Shown here one piece after another: positions 26,716 to 35,195 of a stretch of 64,000 nucleotides of DNA. Where the stretch lies: assembly GCA_965237635.1 (NCBI GenBank), contig CBDEFX010000002.1, forward strand, positions 992,001 through 1,056,000, in the 5' to 3' direction. Within the stretch, counting starts at the first letter, position 1; every line of letters begins with the position of its first letter. Below the pieces are notes generated by a model that searched no databases, had not been told where the DNA came from, and was given only the letters and a program-made list of their open reading frames with translations. Source of the stretch: CBDEFX01 sp965237635 (GTDB taxonomy: Bacteria > Chloroflexota > Dehalococcoidia > Lucifugimonadales > CAUZJF01). The translations under genes were made by a program, and so were the position numbers.

Positions 26716-27771
26716 ATGACTCAGACTGCGGGTGTTGGCCAGGTCGAGGGGGTGAAGGCGAAGGCTCTACAGGAGTTGGAATCGGCGACCAACTCAGAGC
26801 AGCTTGAGCAGTGGCGGATCAGCTACCTTGGTCGCAGCGGCGTTCTTACGCAGATACTGCGAGGTCTGGGCTCCCTGCCCTCTGACGATCGGCGGCTCGT
26901 TGGTGCGGCCGCGAATCAGGCCAAGAGCCTTCTCGAAGACCGGCTGGCGGCTCGAGAAAAAGACCTCAAGGACACTTATCTCTCCGACCAGGTCGAGGCC
27001 GAGGCCATCGACGTAACCCTCCCAGGCCGGCCCGCGCCCCGTGGAGGGCTCCACCCGACCACCCGCACCGTACGTGAGATCTGCAGCGTGTTTACGTCCA
27101 TGGGGTTCGATATTGCCGAGGGACCGGAGGTCGAGTGGGACCGCTACAATTTCGAGATGCTCAACATCCCAAAGCACCACCCCGCTCGCGACATGTGGAG
27201 CACCATGTGGATCGACTACACGGACGAGCACGGCGATCGGCCGATGCTGCTGCGCACCCACACGTCGCCGATGCAGGCCCGCATCATGGAGGGCACCAGG
27301 CCTCCGGTCCGAGTCGTGGTGCCGGGCAAGTGCTACCGGTACGAGGCTACGGACGCCACCCACGAGTGGCACCTGTTCCAGGTAGAGGGTCTGGCGGTGG
27401 ACAAGGGGATCACCTTCTCGGACCTCAAGGGGACCGTGTACGAGTTCGCCAGACGTATGTTCGGCGAGGAGCGCCGCCTGCGCTTCCGCTGCGACTTCTT
27501 TCCGTTCGTGGAGCCGGGAGTCGACATTTCAATGGACTGCTTCAACTGCAACGGCGAAGGCTGTTCAGTCTGCAGCGGCACCGGGTGGATAGAGATCGCA
27601 GGAGCGGGGATGGTGCATCCACGAGTACTGGAAAGCGTAGGCTACGACCCCCAGACCTACACCGGATTCGCCTTCGGCTTCGGGGTGGAGCGGATAGCCA
27701 TGCTCAAATACGACATCGAGGACATACGCCTTTTCTACGCGAACGACCTGCGGTTCCTGAGGCAATTGTAA
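26716..27771 (+). CDS. pheS: Phenylalanine-tRNA ligase alpha subunit
   Basis: 351 residues from ATG 26716 with GAGGGGGG just upstream; an earlier ATG at 26674 is less likely. An N-terminal coiled coil is followed by the class II catalytic core: motif 2 PVRVVVPGKCYRYEATDATH, the FQVEGLAVD strand and motif 3 GFAFGFGVERIAMLKY. A four-Cys cluster, CFNCNGEGCSVCSGTG, sits before motif 3, as in many non-proteobacterial PheS proteins. Works as an alpha2-beta2 enzyme with PheT, which is the next gene but is separated by 327 bp of repeats. Confidence 0.97.
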   Translation: MTQTAGVGQVEGVKAKALQELESATNSEQLEQWRISYLGRSGVLTQILRGLGSLPSDDRRLVGAAANQAKSLLEDRLAAREKDLKDTYLSDQVEAEAIDVTLPGRPAPRGGLHPTTRTVREICSVFTSMGFDIAEGPEVEWDRYNFEMLNIPKHHPARDMWSTMWIDYTDEHGDRPMLLRTHTSPMQARIMEGTRPPVRVVVPGKCYRYEATDATHEWHLFQVEGLAVDKGITFSDLKGTVYEFARRMFGEERRLRFRCDFFPFVEPGVDISMDCFNCNGEGCSVCSGTGWIEIAGAGMVHPRVLESVGYDPQTYTGFAFGFGVERIAMLKYDIEDIRLFYANDLRFLRQL

Positions 27772-27790
27772 CTGTCAGTCGGGCTAGCCT

Positions 27791-28000
27791 CCCTCGATAC
27801 GTCCCCCCGATGCGGCATCGGGGTCGCATCGGGACTACTCGGGATGAACGGGTTGGTAAAGCTCTGAAAAATGTGTTTCATTTTGTTGCATTGTGTACCA
27901 CTCAGCTATGGGATTCCGGTACACCGCGGAACATCCGGGCAAAGAAATGGGACAGGCCGCTTGGGTCTGTCCCTAACAGCTAGTATAGCACCTATGTTCG
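27791..28000. repeat. Type-A repeat plus 135-bp GGGACAGAC repeat between pheS and pheT
   Basis: 27791-27843 is a long type-A copy in which the GATGCGGCATCGGGG core is extended by a second GCATCGGGAC. 27866-28000 is the homologue of 21427-21562. Together they fill most of the 327-bp gap between two genes that normally lie almost end to end. Confidence 0.75.
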
Positions 28001-28098
28001 CCATTGTCGAGGGCTGAGGACTTGAAGCGACTTCTTGTGCAGAGCCGCATCAGGGCGTATCGACGGAGATGATCGATTCACGATTATTTGAGGCCTAA

Positions 28099-30555
28099 AT
28101 GCTAGTCCCTCTATCCTGGCTGAAAAAGTATGTACCCGTATCCCTTCCTGCCAAAGAGCTGGCCCACCGCTTGACGATGGCCGGCACCGAGGTCGGCTCC
28201 ATCAACGAGACCGGTGCGACCTGGGACCGGGACAAGGTTCTCGTTGGGCGCGTCCTGAGGGTGGACAAGCACCCGAACGCCGACCGCTTGACCCTACCTG
28301 CCGTCGATCTGGGAGACGGCGAGACTGTGTCCGTGGTTTGCGGTGCCCCCAACGTCGCTGCAGGTCAGAAGATAGCCTTCGCCCGGGAGGGTGCGCGGCT
28401 CTTCAGCACCCGCTCCGGCAAGGTGGAGAAGTTGAAGGCGGCCAAGATCAGGGGCGTGTTGTCGGCGGGCATGGTCTGCTCGGAGCTCGAGCTGGGCTTA
28501 GGCGAGGGTCACGAGGGGATACTGGTGCTCGACGAGAGCGCGCCTGTCGGGGCGCCTCTGGCTGACTACCTGGGGGACGCCATTCTAGATATCGAGGTCA
28601 CTCCCAATAGGCCCGACTGTCTGTCCATCCTGGGCGTCGCCCGCGAGGTCGCCGCGCTCACGGGCGAGAAGGTCACAGAGCCCGACTTCGGCTATGTCGA
28701 GGATGGAGCTCCCATAGACGAGCAGGCGCAGGTCGAGATTGCCGACCCGAACCTATGCTACCGCTACTCCGCGAGCCTTGTGACGGACGTGACGGTAGGG
28801 CCGTCGCTAGGCTGGCTCCAGGACGCGCTAAACAAGGCGGGGCAGCGGCCGATCAACAACATAGTGGACGTGACCAACTACGCGATGTTGGAGTACGGCC
28901 AGCCTCTTCACGCCTTCGACCTGGACACCGTTGGTGACCGGACCATCGTCGTGAGGGCGGCCCGCCCCGGCGAGAAGCTGGCGATGCTCGACGACGAGAC
29001 GCGTAGGCTCGATCCTCCGATGCTGACAATCGCCGACGCCACCCGCCCGGTCGCGCTGGCGGGCGTAATGGGTGGCTTAGACACCGGGGTGCGCGAAGGT
29101 ACGACGTCCATCCTGCTGGAGTCGGCCAACTTCGATGCCGTGAACACGCGGCGCACAGCGGCCGCGCTTAGGCTGAGCACCGAGGCATCGTACAGGTTTG
29201 AACGCGGGATCAGGGCGGAGCTCGCACCTCGTGCCCTCAGACGCGCGACGAAGCTCATTCTCGAAGTTGCGGGCGGGTCGGCGGCCCAGGGGATCATCGA
29301 CGTATATCCTGGGGAAGAAGAGCCGCCCTCGGTCAAGATTTCCGGCAGCCGGCTCAAGCAAGTCCTCGGTGTCGAATTCCCTATGGAGCAAGTGAGGAAC
29401 ACGCTTGAGTCTCTTGGTTTCGAGACTTCCGACTCGCCTGACGGGAGTGTGCCCGAAAAGGCGCAAGGTGACCCGTTCCTGTGGGCGAAAACACCCTACT
29501 GGCGCTCTGACATCGCAATAGAGGACGACCTCGTGGAGGAGGTGGCGCGAATCGTCGGCTATGACGAGATTCCCACATCTGCGCTGGCCACGCCGATTCC
29601 CCACCATCAGCCTCGGCCTGAACGAGAGCTGAGGGAGAGGATCAGGGACATCCTTGCCACCTCGGGCATGCAGGACGTCATATCCTACCCCTTGACTGAT
29701 CGCCAGACTCTCGACATGGTCGGTGCCTTGCCCGACGCTCGTGAGCCCCTTAAGGTCGCCAACCCGATGAGCAGCGAGATGCAAGTCCTCAGGACCAGCC
29801 TGCGTGGAAGCCTGCTCAAGACTCTCGCCTCCAATCGTCGGGTCTCTCAGGGCGAGGGCATCAGAATCTTCGAGGTTGGACGTATATACCTGCCAAAGGA
29901 GGAGGCCAAGGAGCGAGACCTCCCTGACGAAAAGGAAGTCGTGGTCGGCGTGTTGTCCGGACCACGAACGACGACATCATGGCTGGGCGTCCAGGGCAAC
30001 ATGGACTTCTTTGACGCCAAGGGCCACCTGGAGCTGTTGTTCCCCCAGCTGGGCATAGACGTCACATTCGAGCCCTACAGCGACCCTGCGATGCATCCTG
30101 GCAAGACGGCCCGGTTGGTATGTGAAGGGCGCGCGATTGGAGTAGTCGGCGAGCTACACCCTAGGGTGCTCGAAAGATTCGACCTCGAAGGAAGCCCGGC
30201 CGCCATGTTCGAGATCGATCTGGAGTCGCTGTATGATGCGGCGCCGGAATATGCTGCCCGATACGCAACCACCAGTCGGTTCCCGGAGTCTGAGCGGGAC
30301 CTCGCGCTTATCGTTGACGTGACGGTCTCATCTGCCGCTATCCAGTCGATTATCGATCGCCACGACCTGGTGGTGCGCAGTACTCCATTCGATGTATATC
30401 AGGGGCAGGAGATACCGGCCGGCAAAAAGTCGATCGCCTACAGGACGGTGTTCCAGTCGTCGGTGGCTACACTCACCACCGAGGAGATTGACCGTGCCCA
30501 GGGCGATATCCTACGGCAGCTTCAACGAGAGGTTGGGGCGGAGCTTCGGGGATGA
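28099..30555 (+). CDS. pheT: Phenylalanine-tRNA ligase beta subunit
   Basis: 818 residues. The ATG at 28099 follows TTTGAGG. Order of domains: N-terminal region, tRNA-binding OB fold (VGRVLRVDKHPNADRLTL, then VVCGAPNVAAGQKIAFA), B3/B4 editing domain (CYRYSASLV, INNIVDVTNYAMLEYGQP), B5 domain, a catalytic-like core and the C-terminal anticodon-binding FDX-ACB domain (SRFPESERDLALIVD). The editing domain is complete, so mis-acylated Tyr-tRNA clearance is expected. The stop TGA is followed 4 bases later by the moeA GTG start. Confidence 0.97.
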   Translation: MLVPLSWLKKYVPVSLPAKELAHRLTMAGTEVGSINETGATWDRDKVLVGRVLRVDKHPNADRLTLPAVDLGDGETVSVVCGAPNVAAGQKIAFAREGARLFSTRSGKVEKLKAAKIRGVLSAGMVCSELELGLGEGHEGILVLDESAPVGAPLADYLGDAILDIEVTPNRPDCLSILGVAREVAALTGEKVTEPDFGYVEDGAPIDEQAQVEIADPNLCYRYSASLVTDVTVGPSLGWLQDALNKAGQRPINNIVDVTNYAMLEYGQPLHAFDLDTVGDRTIVVRAARPGEKLAMLDDETRRLDPPMLTIADATRPVALAGVMGGLDTGVREGTTSILLESANFDAVNTRRTAAALRLSTEASYRFERGIRAELAPRALRRATKLILEVAGGSAAQGIIDVYPGEEEPPSVKISGSRLKQVLGVEFPMEQVRNTLESLGFETSDSPDGSVPEKAQGDPFLWAKTPYWRSDIAIEDDLVEEVARIVGYDEIPTSALATPIPHHQPRPERELRERIRDILATSGMQDVISYPLTDRQTLDMVGALPDAREPLKVANPMSSEMQVLRTSLRGSLLKTLASNRRVSQGEGIRIFEVGRIYLPKEEAKERDLPDEKEVVVGVLSGPRTTTSWLGVQGNMDFFDAKGHLELLFPQLGIDVTFEPYSDPAMHPGKTARLVCEGRAIGVVGELHPRVLERFDLEGSPAAMFEIDLESLYDAAPEYAARYATTSRFPESERDLALIVDVTVSSAAIQSIIDRHDLVVRSTPFDVYQGQEIPAGKKSIAYRTVFQSSVATLTTEEIDRAQGDILRQLQREVGAELRG

Positions 30556-30559
30556 GGCA

Positions 30560-31855
30560 GTGAGTACTTCCGGACATCGGCACCACAACGAGTCCATGCT
30601 CAGCGTAGAAGAGGCGTTGGAACGCATACTCGGCTTCTTCGACGTGCTTGAGGCCGAGGACAAGCCTATCCTTGAGGCACAGGGGCAGGTCCTGGCCGAG
30701 GATGTGGTAGGTGGATTCGACATCCCGCCTATGGACAATTCCGCGATGGACGGATACGCTATCCGGGCTGGCAATGTCCGAGGAGCTTCCAGGACGTCGC
30801 CGGTGGTGTTGCAGGTGGTCGGGGCTGTCGCGGCCGGGCAGCCACCGCAACACGACGTTAAGCCCGGCACCGCCATGCGCATAATGACCGGCGCTACGGT
30901 CCCGGCGGGAGCAGACGCAGTTGTTCCTTTTGAAGAGACAGACGAGACAGAACGCGACTCGTCAAGCACATCGTTGTCAGAGATCGCCATCTACGCGGAG
31001 GTGGACGAGGGCTCCAGCGTTCGGCCTGCCGGCCAGGACATCCGCGCCGGCCAACTGGTCCTTAAGCAGGGAGTAGTCCTCCGGCCGGCTGAGATTGGCA
31101 TTCTGGCTTCGCTGGGCCTGTCCGAGGTGAGGGTGATACGCAGGCCTGTAGTGGCTATTTTAGCTACAGGGGACGAGCTCAGCAGTCCAACCGATGGGTA
31201 CCGGTCAGGCAAGATTTACGATAGCAACAGCTATGGTGTCGCCGCTGCGGTCATGCGCGCGGGAGGCACGCCCAATATGCTGGGGATCGCCAGGGACGAC
31301 CGGGACTCGATACGTGCCAAACTCAAGCGCGGACTGGAGTCGGACATACTGATCACCTCTGCCGGCGTCTCCAAGGGCGACTACGACGTGGTCAAAGACG
31401 TTCTCGCACAATACGGCAAGATAGAGTTCTGGTCCGTGCGAATGCGTCCGGCAAAACCGCTGGCCTTCGGTGTGCTGAATCGACCGGACGGTCGAGCAGT
31501 TCCTCATCTAGGACTTCCGGGCAATCCCGTAAGTGCGCTGGTGGCCTTCGAGCAATTCGGACGCGCCGCCATCAGCAAGATGCTAGGAATGGGAGACGTT
31601 CCGAGGCCGGCTATTGAAGCTGTTTTGGAAGAGCCTATCTATAATCCCGACGGACGCAGGGTGTACGCCAGGGCCGTAGTATCAAAGCGAAGCGGGACGT
31701 ATTATGCGAGGCTCACCGGCGACCAGAGCTCGAACCTGCTGACCTCATTGGCGCTCGCCAACGGCCTCGCGATTTGCCCGGAGGACCTACCCAAGAAGGA
31801 GACCGGCGAGACCGTTCAGGTCCAGATGCTAGACTGGCCGGAGGTCGTCTTTTAG
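30560..31855 (+). CDS. moeA: Molybdopterin molybdenumtransferase
   Basis: 431 residues from GTG 30560, chosen because GGGGATGAGG precedes it and it leaves a 4-base gap to pheT; ATG 30596 is an alternative. Landmark motifs are PPMDNSAMDGYAIRA, RIMTGATVPAGADAVVPFEE, VAILATGDEL, SAGVSKGDYDVVKDVL and LGLPGNPVSALVAFEQF. It inserts molybdate into adenylylated molybdopterin, the last step of molybdenum cofactor formation. Other Moco genes are not in the window, so a molybdoenzyme elsewhere is implied. Confidence 0.95.
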   Translation: MSTSGHRHHNESMLSVEEALERILGFFDVLEAEDKPILEAQGQVLAEDVVGGFDIPPMDNSAMDGYAIRAGNVRGASRTSPVVLQVVGAVAAGQPPQHDVKPGTAMRIMTGATVPAGADAVVPFEETDETERDSSSTSLSEIAIYAEVDEGSSVRPAGQDIRAGQLVLKQGVVLRPAEIGILASLGLSEVRVIRRPVVAILATGDELSSPTDGYRSGKIYDSNSYGVAAAVMRAGGTPNMLGIARDDRDSIRAKLKRGLESDILITSAGVSKGDYDVVKDVLAQYGKIEFWSVRMRPAKPLAFGVLNRPDGRAVPHLGLPGNPVSALVAFEQFGRAAISKMLGMGDVPRPAIEAVLEEPIYNPDGRRVYARAVVSKRSGTYYARLTGDQSSNLLTSLALANGLAICPEDLPKKETGETVQVQMLDWPEVVF

Positions 31856-31909
31856 CCACCGGCCGGAACCTCGTACGCTCGGTTAGACCACGAAAGGGGA
31901 GCAGATTTC

Positions 31910-32455
31910 ATGGAAGAGCCTGTCAACGAGACCCGCTATTTCATCGACCTCGACGAAGCTACCGATAGCAGCCGCTCCATGTCCGTAATCATCGCGGGCA
32001 GGAAATGTTATCAAGACCGGCAGGCGGACACCGCGGAGTCGTTAGCAAGCTCGACCGCCAAACAGCACATCAAGCGAATCGCCAAACACTGCGCGGACAC
32101 TCCCGATTACGCCGCGCAGGACACACCGCTCAAGGAGGCCATCTTCAGGGAGATTCTTGCAGGTGGAAACGAACCCAAGAGCGCTCAAGAAATCAGCGAG
32201 GCGCTATCGACCAGGTGGGCGGTCAGTCCCTATCCTCGTGATCTGTCTCCGACCGTAATCGGTAGGCTTCTAGACCATAGCCAGGCCTATCGCATAACGG
32301 CAGTGCCAGAGCCTGAGCCCGAACCCGAGCCCGAATCGAAACCAGAGCCGGTGACCGAAGAAATGAGTGAAGAAGGTGAGGTTGGGGCGGAACAGGGCAG
32401 CGCCACGTTGGAGCAGGTAAAGGAGCAGCCAAGCGAGGACGCCGCCAAAGAGTAG
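31910..32455 (+). CDS. Hypothetical protein with acidic repeat tail
   Basis: 181 residues; ATG preceded by GAAAGGGGAG. The first 125 residues form a soluble, helix-rich domain (ITRNRYFIDLDEA-like opening, then AIFREILAGGNEPKSAQEI and TVIGRLLDHSQAYRI, which resembles a small winged-helix pair). The tail is an acidic Pro/Glu run (EPEPEPEPES) and low-complexity Glu/Ser sequence. Lies 54 bases after moeA. No known family can be named. Confidence 0.7.
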   Translation: MEEPVNETRYFIDLDEATDSSRSMSVIIAGRKCYQDRQADTAESLASSTAKQHIKRIAKHCADTPDYAAQDTPLKEAIFREILAGGNEPKSAQEISEALSTRWAVSPYPRDLSPTVIGRLLDHSQAYRITAVPEPEPEPEPESKPEPVTEEMSEEGEVGAEQGSATLEQVKEQPSEDAAKE

Positions 32456-32508
32456 ACCGCCAAGCCGGCGCCGCTCCGGCGACGATGCTCAACGATAAAT
32501 AGGCTCAG

Positions 32509-32661
32509 TCATTCCTTGTCTTCTTCTTCTCTTGGCTTCCTGCGCTTCTTTATCACTTCGACCTCTCCGGAAGCGAACACCGCTGACGACAAATTCGGCT
32601 GCTTTATCTCTTTCTTCTTGGCCTTCTTAGGCTCGCGTTTGGCGGCATGTCCTCTCGGCAT
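32509..32661 (-). CDS. Small basic conserved protein, 50 residues
   Basis: Starts at ATG 32661 with GGGAGGTG seven bases upstream, so the longer frame to 32694 is not needed. The product MPRGHAAKREPKKAKKKEIK ... EVEVIKKRRKPREEEDKE is highly Lys/Arg-rich at the start and charged at the end, with a short hydrophobic middle (SSAVFASGEVEVI). I have the impression that similar small proteins recur in Chloroflexota; that could not be checked. Possibly nucleic-acid or ribosome associated. Convergent with the preceding gene. Confidence 0.65.
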   Translation of the reverse strand: MPRGHAAKREPKKAKKKEIKQPNLSSAVFASGEVEVIKKRRKPREEEDKE

Positions 32662-33173
32662 GACCCACCTCCCATCGGGCTCCGTGCTTGACACCCATTT
32701 TTCAAAGTGTAGAGCAGGTCTGAGTCCGTGTAAAGGTCCGCCGGGTGGACAGTAGCGCCGTTCTCACTCTCAGTCCGGCTCGGCTGACTCGTCGTTGGGA
32801 GCCGGTCCTGAGCCCACCGAGGGCTCGCCACCCGCTGAAACGCACCCACCGTTTATCCCGAGTAGTCCCGATGCCCCATCGGGACGTATCGAGGGACGCG
32901 ATGCCGCTCGCGCCCGCGTTTCTGGCCGTGAGTAGGGTCTTTCGGTTGTGGATTCTTGTCATTCCGAGAAGTCCTCGACGAGGAATCTAAATGGTTGCGG
33001 TGAGTTAACGTTGGTTAATGATGACCGTCTAGATTCCTCGCGGAGCCTCGGAACGACACCGCCTCCAAGTACTTCAGGGAAAACCGAAAGGCCCTGGGCC
33101 GTGAGGCGCTGCATTGGCTTTGCCAGAGCGGTTTGATTATAATGTCCGTCAGCCCTTTGATGGAGCCCACGAG
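32662..33173. other. Repeat-bearing intergenic interval, 512 bp
   Basis: No gene recognised. It contains a type-A repeat in reverse orientation (32855-32894) and a 100-bp imperfect inverted repeat (32958-33057) with arms GTCATTCCGAG...CGAGGAATCTA and TAGATTCCTCGCGG...CTCGGAACGAC around a 46-base centre. Confidence 0.6.
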
Positions 33174-34103
33174 ATGCCCGAGGCCCTAGCCTTCTTCCGC
33201 GGCCGGGTAGTTCCGGTCTCGGAGGCGAAGGTCAGCATACTGACTCACGCCCTCCATTACGGAACCACCGTGTTCGAGGGCGTTCGTGGCAATTGGAACG
33301 AAGAGAAGGGCCAGATATTCGTCTTCCGACTCAGGGAGCACTACGAGCGTCTGCTCCGGGGATGCCGGATCTTGATGGTCGACATACCTTATGACGTCGA
33401 CGAGCTTTGCAGGATCACCGTCGACCTTGTCCAGAGCTGTGGTTACACGGAGGACATCTATATCCGGCCCATTGCATACAAGAGTGAAGAGAAGGTTGCC
33501 AACCTCAAATTGCACGAGTTGGCCAGCGACTTTTCGCTCATGATCGTGCCGTTGGACTCCTACATCGAGACCGAGGGCGCCATCAGCTGCTGCACCTCTT
33601 CCTGGCGCCGGCCGGACGACACAATGATGCCAACCGGCGTCAAGCTAAGCGGCCTTTACACTACGAGCATCCTGGCCAAGACCGAGGCGGTCACCACCGG
33701 CTATGACGAGGCCATCCTTCTCAACCACGACGGGACCGTATCCGAAGGCAGCGGCGAGAACCTGTTTCTCATCCAGAACGGACGCATCTCCACGCCAAGC
33801 GAGACCGACAACTGTCTGCTCGGCATCACCCGCGACTCGGTCATGACGCTGGCACGGGAAGAGCTGGGCGCCGATATCGTGGAACGCAGGATACACAGAA
33901 GCGAGCTGTACTTGGCGGACGAGATCTTCCTGACCGGGACTGCCGCACACGTTCACCCGGTAGGTCAAATCGACAAGCGACCGATAGGAGACGGCGACGT
34001 AGGGCCCACCACCAGAGCGATAAGCGACATGTATGCCTCAGTGATCAAGGGCAAAAACCCGAAGTACCTGGACTGGTGCATGGCCGTCTCATTGAAAGGC
34101 TAA
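33174..34103 (+). CDS. ilvE: Branched-chain amino acid aminotransferase
   Basis: 309 residues from ATG 33174, giving the usual opening (PEALAFFRGRVVPVSEAKVS); the frame is open back to a TTG at 33114 but that would add 20 unusual residues. Class IV PLP fold: HALHYGTTVFEGVRG, the PLP lysine in GVKLSGLYTTSILAK, and VSEGSGENLFLI near the phosphate site. It transfers the amino group between Val/Leu/Ile and 2-oxoglutarate, last step of branched-chain synthesis. First of three plus-strand genes. Confidence 0.94.
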   Translation: MPEALAFFRGRVVPVSEAKVSILTHALHYGTTVFEGVRGNWNEEKGQIFVFRLREHYERLLRGCRILMVDIPYDVDELCRITVDLVQSCGYTEDIYIRPIAYKSEEKVANLKLHELASDFSLMIVPLDSYIETEGAISCCTSSWRRPDDTMMPTGVKLSGLYTTSILAKTEAVTTGYDEAILLNHDGTVSEGSGENLFLIQNGRISTPSETDNCLLGITRDSVMTLAREELGADIVERRIHRSELYLADEIFLTGTAAHVHPVGQIDKRPIGDGDVGPTTRAISDMYASVIKGKNPKYLDWCMAVSLKG

Positions 34104-34121
34104 GAGACCGCCAGACACGCA

Positions 34122-34562
34122 ATGCCTGCATTCGCCATCGACTACTTCTTGTTCATCTTCGTTGCCAGTCTGGGCGTCATACAGATTGCAGCGTCGATCG
34201 GCCAGCTGAACGGTATGCTGATACTCAAATCGCCTATCGTCGCACGGCTACTTGGCGCCGCTCTAGCTGTAGCTGCGTTCGTCTGGTTCTTCGCCACGGA
34301 GGACCGCAACCTGAACGACAACGAGGGGGGACTGGACGCCAACATCCAGGCCGTCTTGTTCGTCCTGAGTGCATCGGCTGCCGTCTTGGTCACCCTTGGG
34401 ATATCCTCGGTCTTCAACGCACGCATGAACGGCAGCAAGAGGGCCCCGGGCGATGGCCTGGATGCCCTGAAAGACGGCAATTACATCACGGCGTTGTTGC
34501 ATAGTATTCGGTACTGGCGCAAAGAATGGCGGACGCGGACGAAGCCGTATTTCTTTGGATAA
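34122..34562 (+). CDS. Hypothetical membrane protein, three predicted helices
   Basis: 146 residues. Hydrophobic helices lie at about 5-26, 40-60 and 76-97; between the second and third is an acidic loop (ATEDRNLNDNEGG). The C-terminal 45 residues are soluble and basic (YWRKEWRTRTKPYFFG). Its 3' end overlaps the start of the PAP2-like gene by 37 bases, pointing to translational coupling. Family not recognised. Confidence 0.75.
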   Translation: MPAFAIDYFLFIFVASLGVIQIAASIGQLNGMLILKSPIVARLLGAALAVAAFVWFFATEDRNLNDNEGGLDANIQAVLFVLSASAAVLVTLGISSVFNARMNGSKRAPGDGLDALKDGNYITALLHSIRYWRKEWRTRTKPYFFG

Positions 34563-35107
34563 ATGGCTGGGTCGGCAAATTCCCTCTGTTCGACAAGGGC
34601 GTGGAGTGGGTCGTCAGCGACTATCTGGTCCCGGTGAGCCTGGCGCTGACTCTACTAGGGCTCTGGTTCGTGGGACAGGCCAAAGAGGTCCGCCAGAGGC
34701 ACCAGATAGGGGTTTTTGTCGCACTCGCCGCTATGGCTATGGCCAGCTGGGCCGTCATGATCATTAACTCAGTCTATGCGAGGGTAAGGCCTTTCGACGA
34801 GCTAGACGTCTCCCTCCTGTTCTACAGGCCGACCGACCCGTCATTCCCGTCCAACGGAGCAGCCGTCTCTTTCGCCATTGCCGCCGTGGTGTGGGGCGTC
34901 AACCCACGCGTGGGGTTCGCCCTCCTTGTTGTGGCCGGACTCTATGGCTTCGCCAGAGTCTACGCGGGTGTCCACTACCCATTGGATATTCTGGGAGGGG
35001 CTCTGATCGGCTTTGTCGCGGCTATACTTGTATCCCAGATCAGGAAACTGATTGAGCCCATACCTACCATGGTAATCAAAGCGGCGCGGATCGTCCGTCT
35101 GGCATAA
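34526..35107 (+). CDS. PAP2-like membrane protein lacking key catalytic residues
   Basis: 193 residues with about five membrane helices of the PAP2/BcrC type, a family that dephosphorylates lipid pyrophosphates such as undecaprenyl pyrophosphate. Motif 3 is good (ARVYAGVHYPLD, with His and Asp). Motif 1 reads NSVYARVRPF, where the usual Lys is Asn, and motif 2 reads PSFPSNGAA, where PSGH/PSNH His is Gly. Two of the three phosphate-site motifs are therefore altered, so activity is doubtful or the substrate differs. Confidence 0.85.
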   Translation: MADADEAVFLWINGWVGKFPLFDKGVEWVVSDYLVPVSLALTLLGLWFVGQAKEVRQRHQIGVFVALAAMAMASWAVMIINSVYARVRPFDELDVSLLFYRPTDPSFPSNGAAVSFAIAAVVWGVNPRVGFALLVVAGLYGFARVYAGVHYPLDILGGALIGFVAAILVSQIRKLIEPIPTMVIKAARIVRLA

Positions 35108-35115
35108 CGCAGCGT

Positions 35116-35140
35116 AGAGACGCCCCGCTGGGGCGTCTCT
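35116..35140. repeat. Type-B hairpin repeat, possible terminator
   Basis: AGAGACGCCCC-GCT-GGGGCGTCTCT, perfect 11-bp stem, followed by TTTG. It comes directly after the PAP2-like gene and probably terminates it. Other copies at 17712, 41176, 44603, 56473 and 56667. Confidence 0.75.
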
Positions 35141-35195
35141 TTGTGACGAAGGCGCGCCATCTCATAGTAGCAGTGGCTCGTAGGAGGATGACGAA

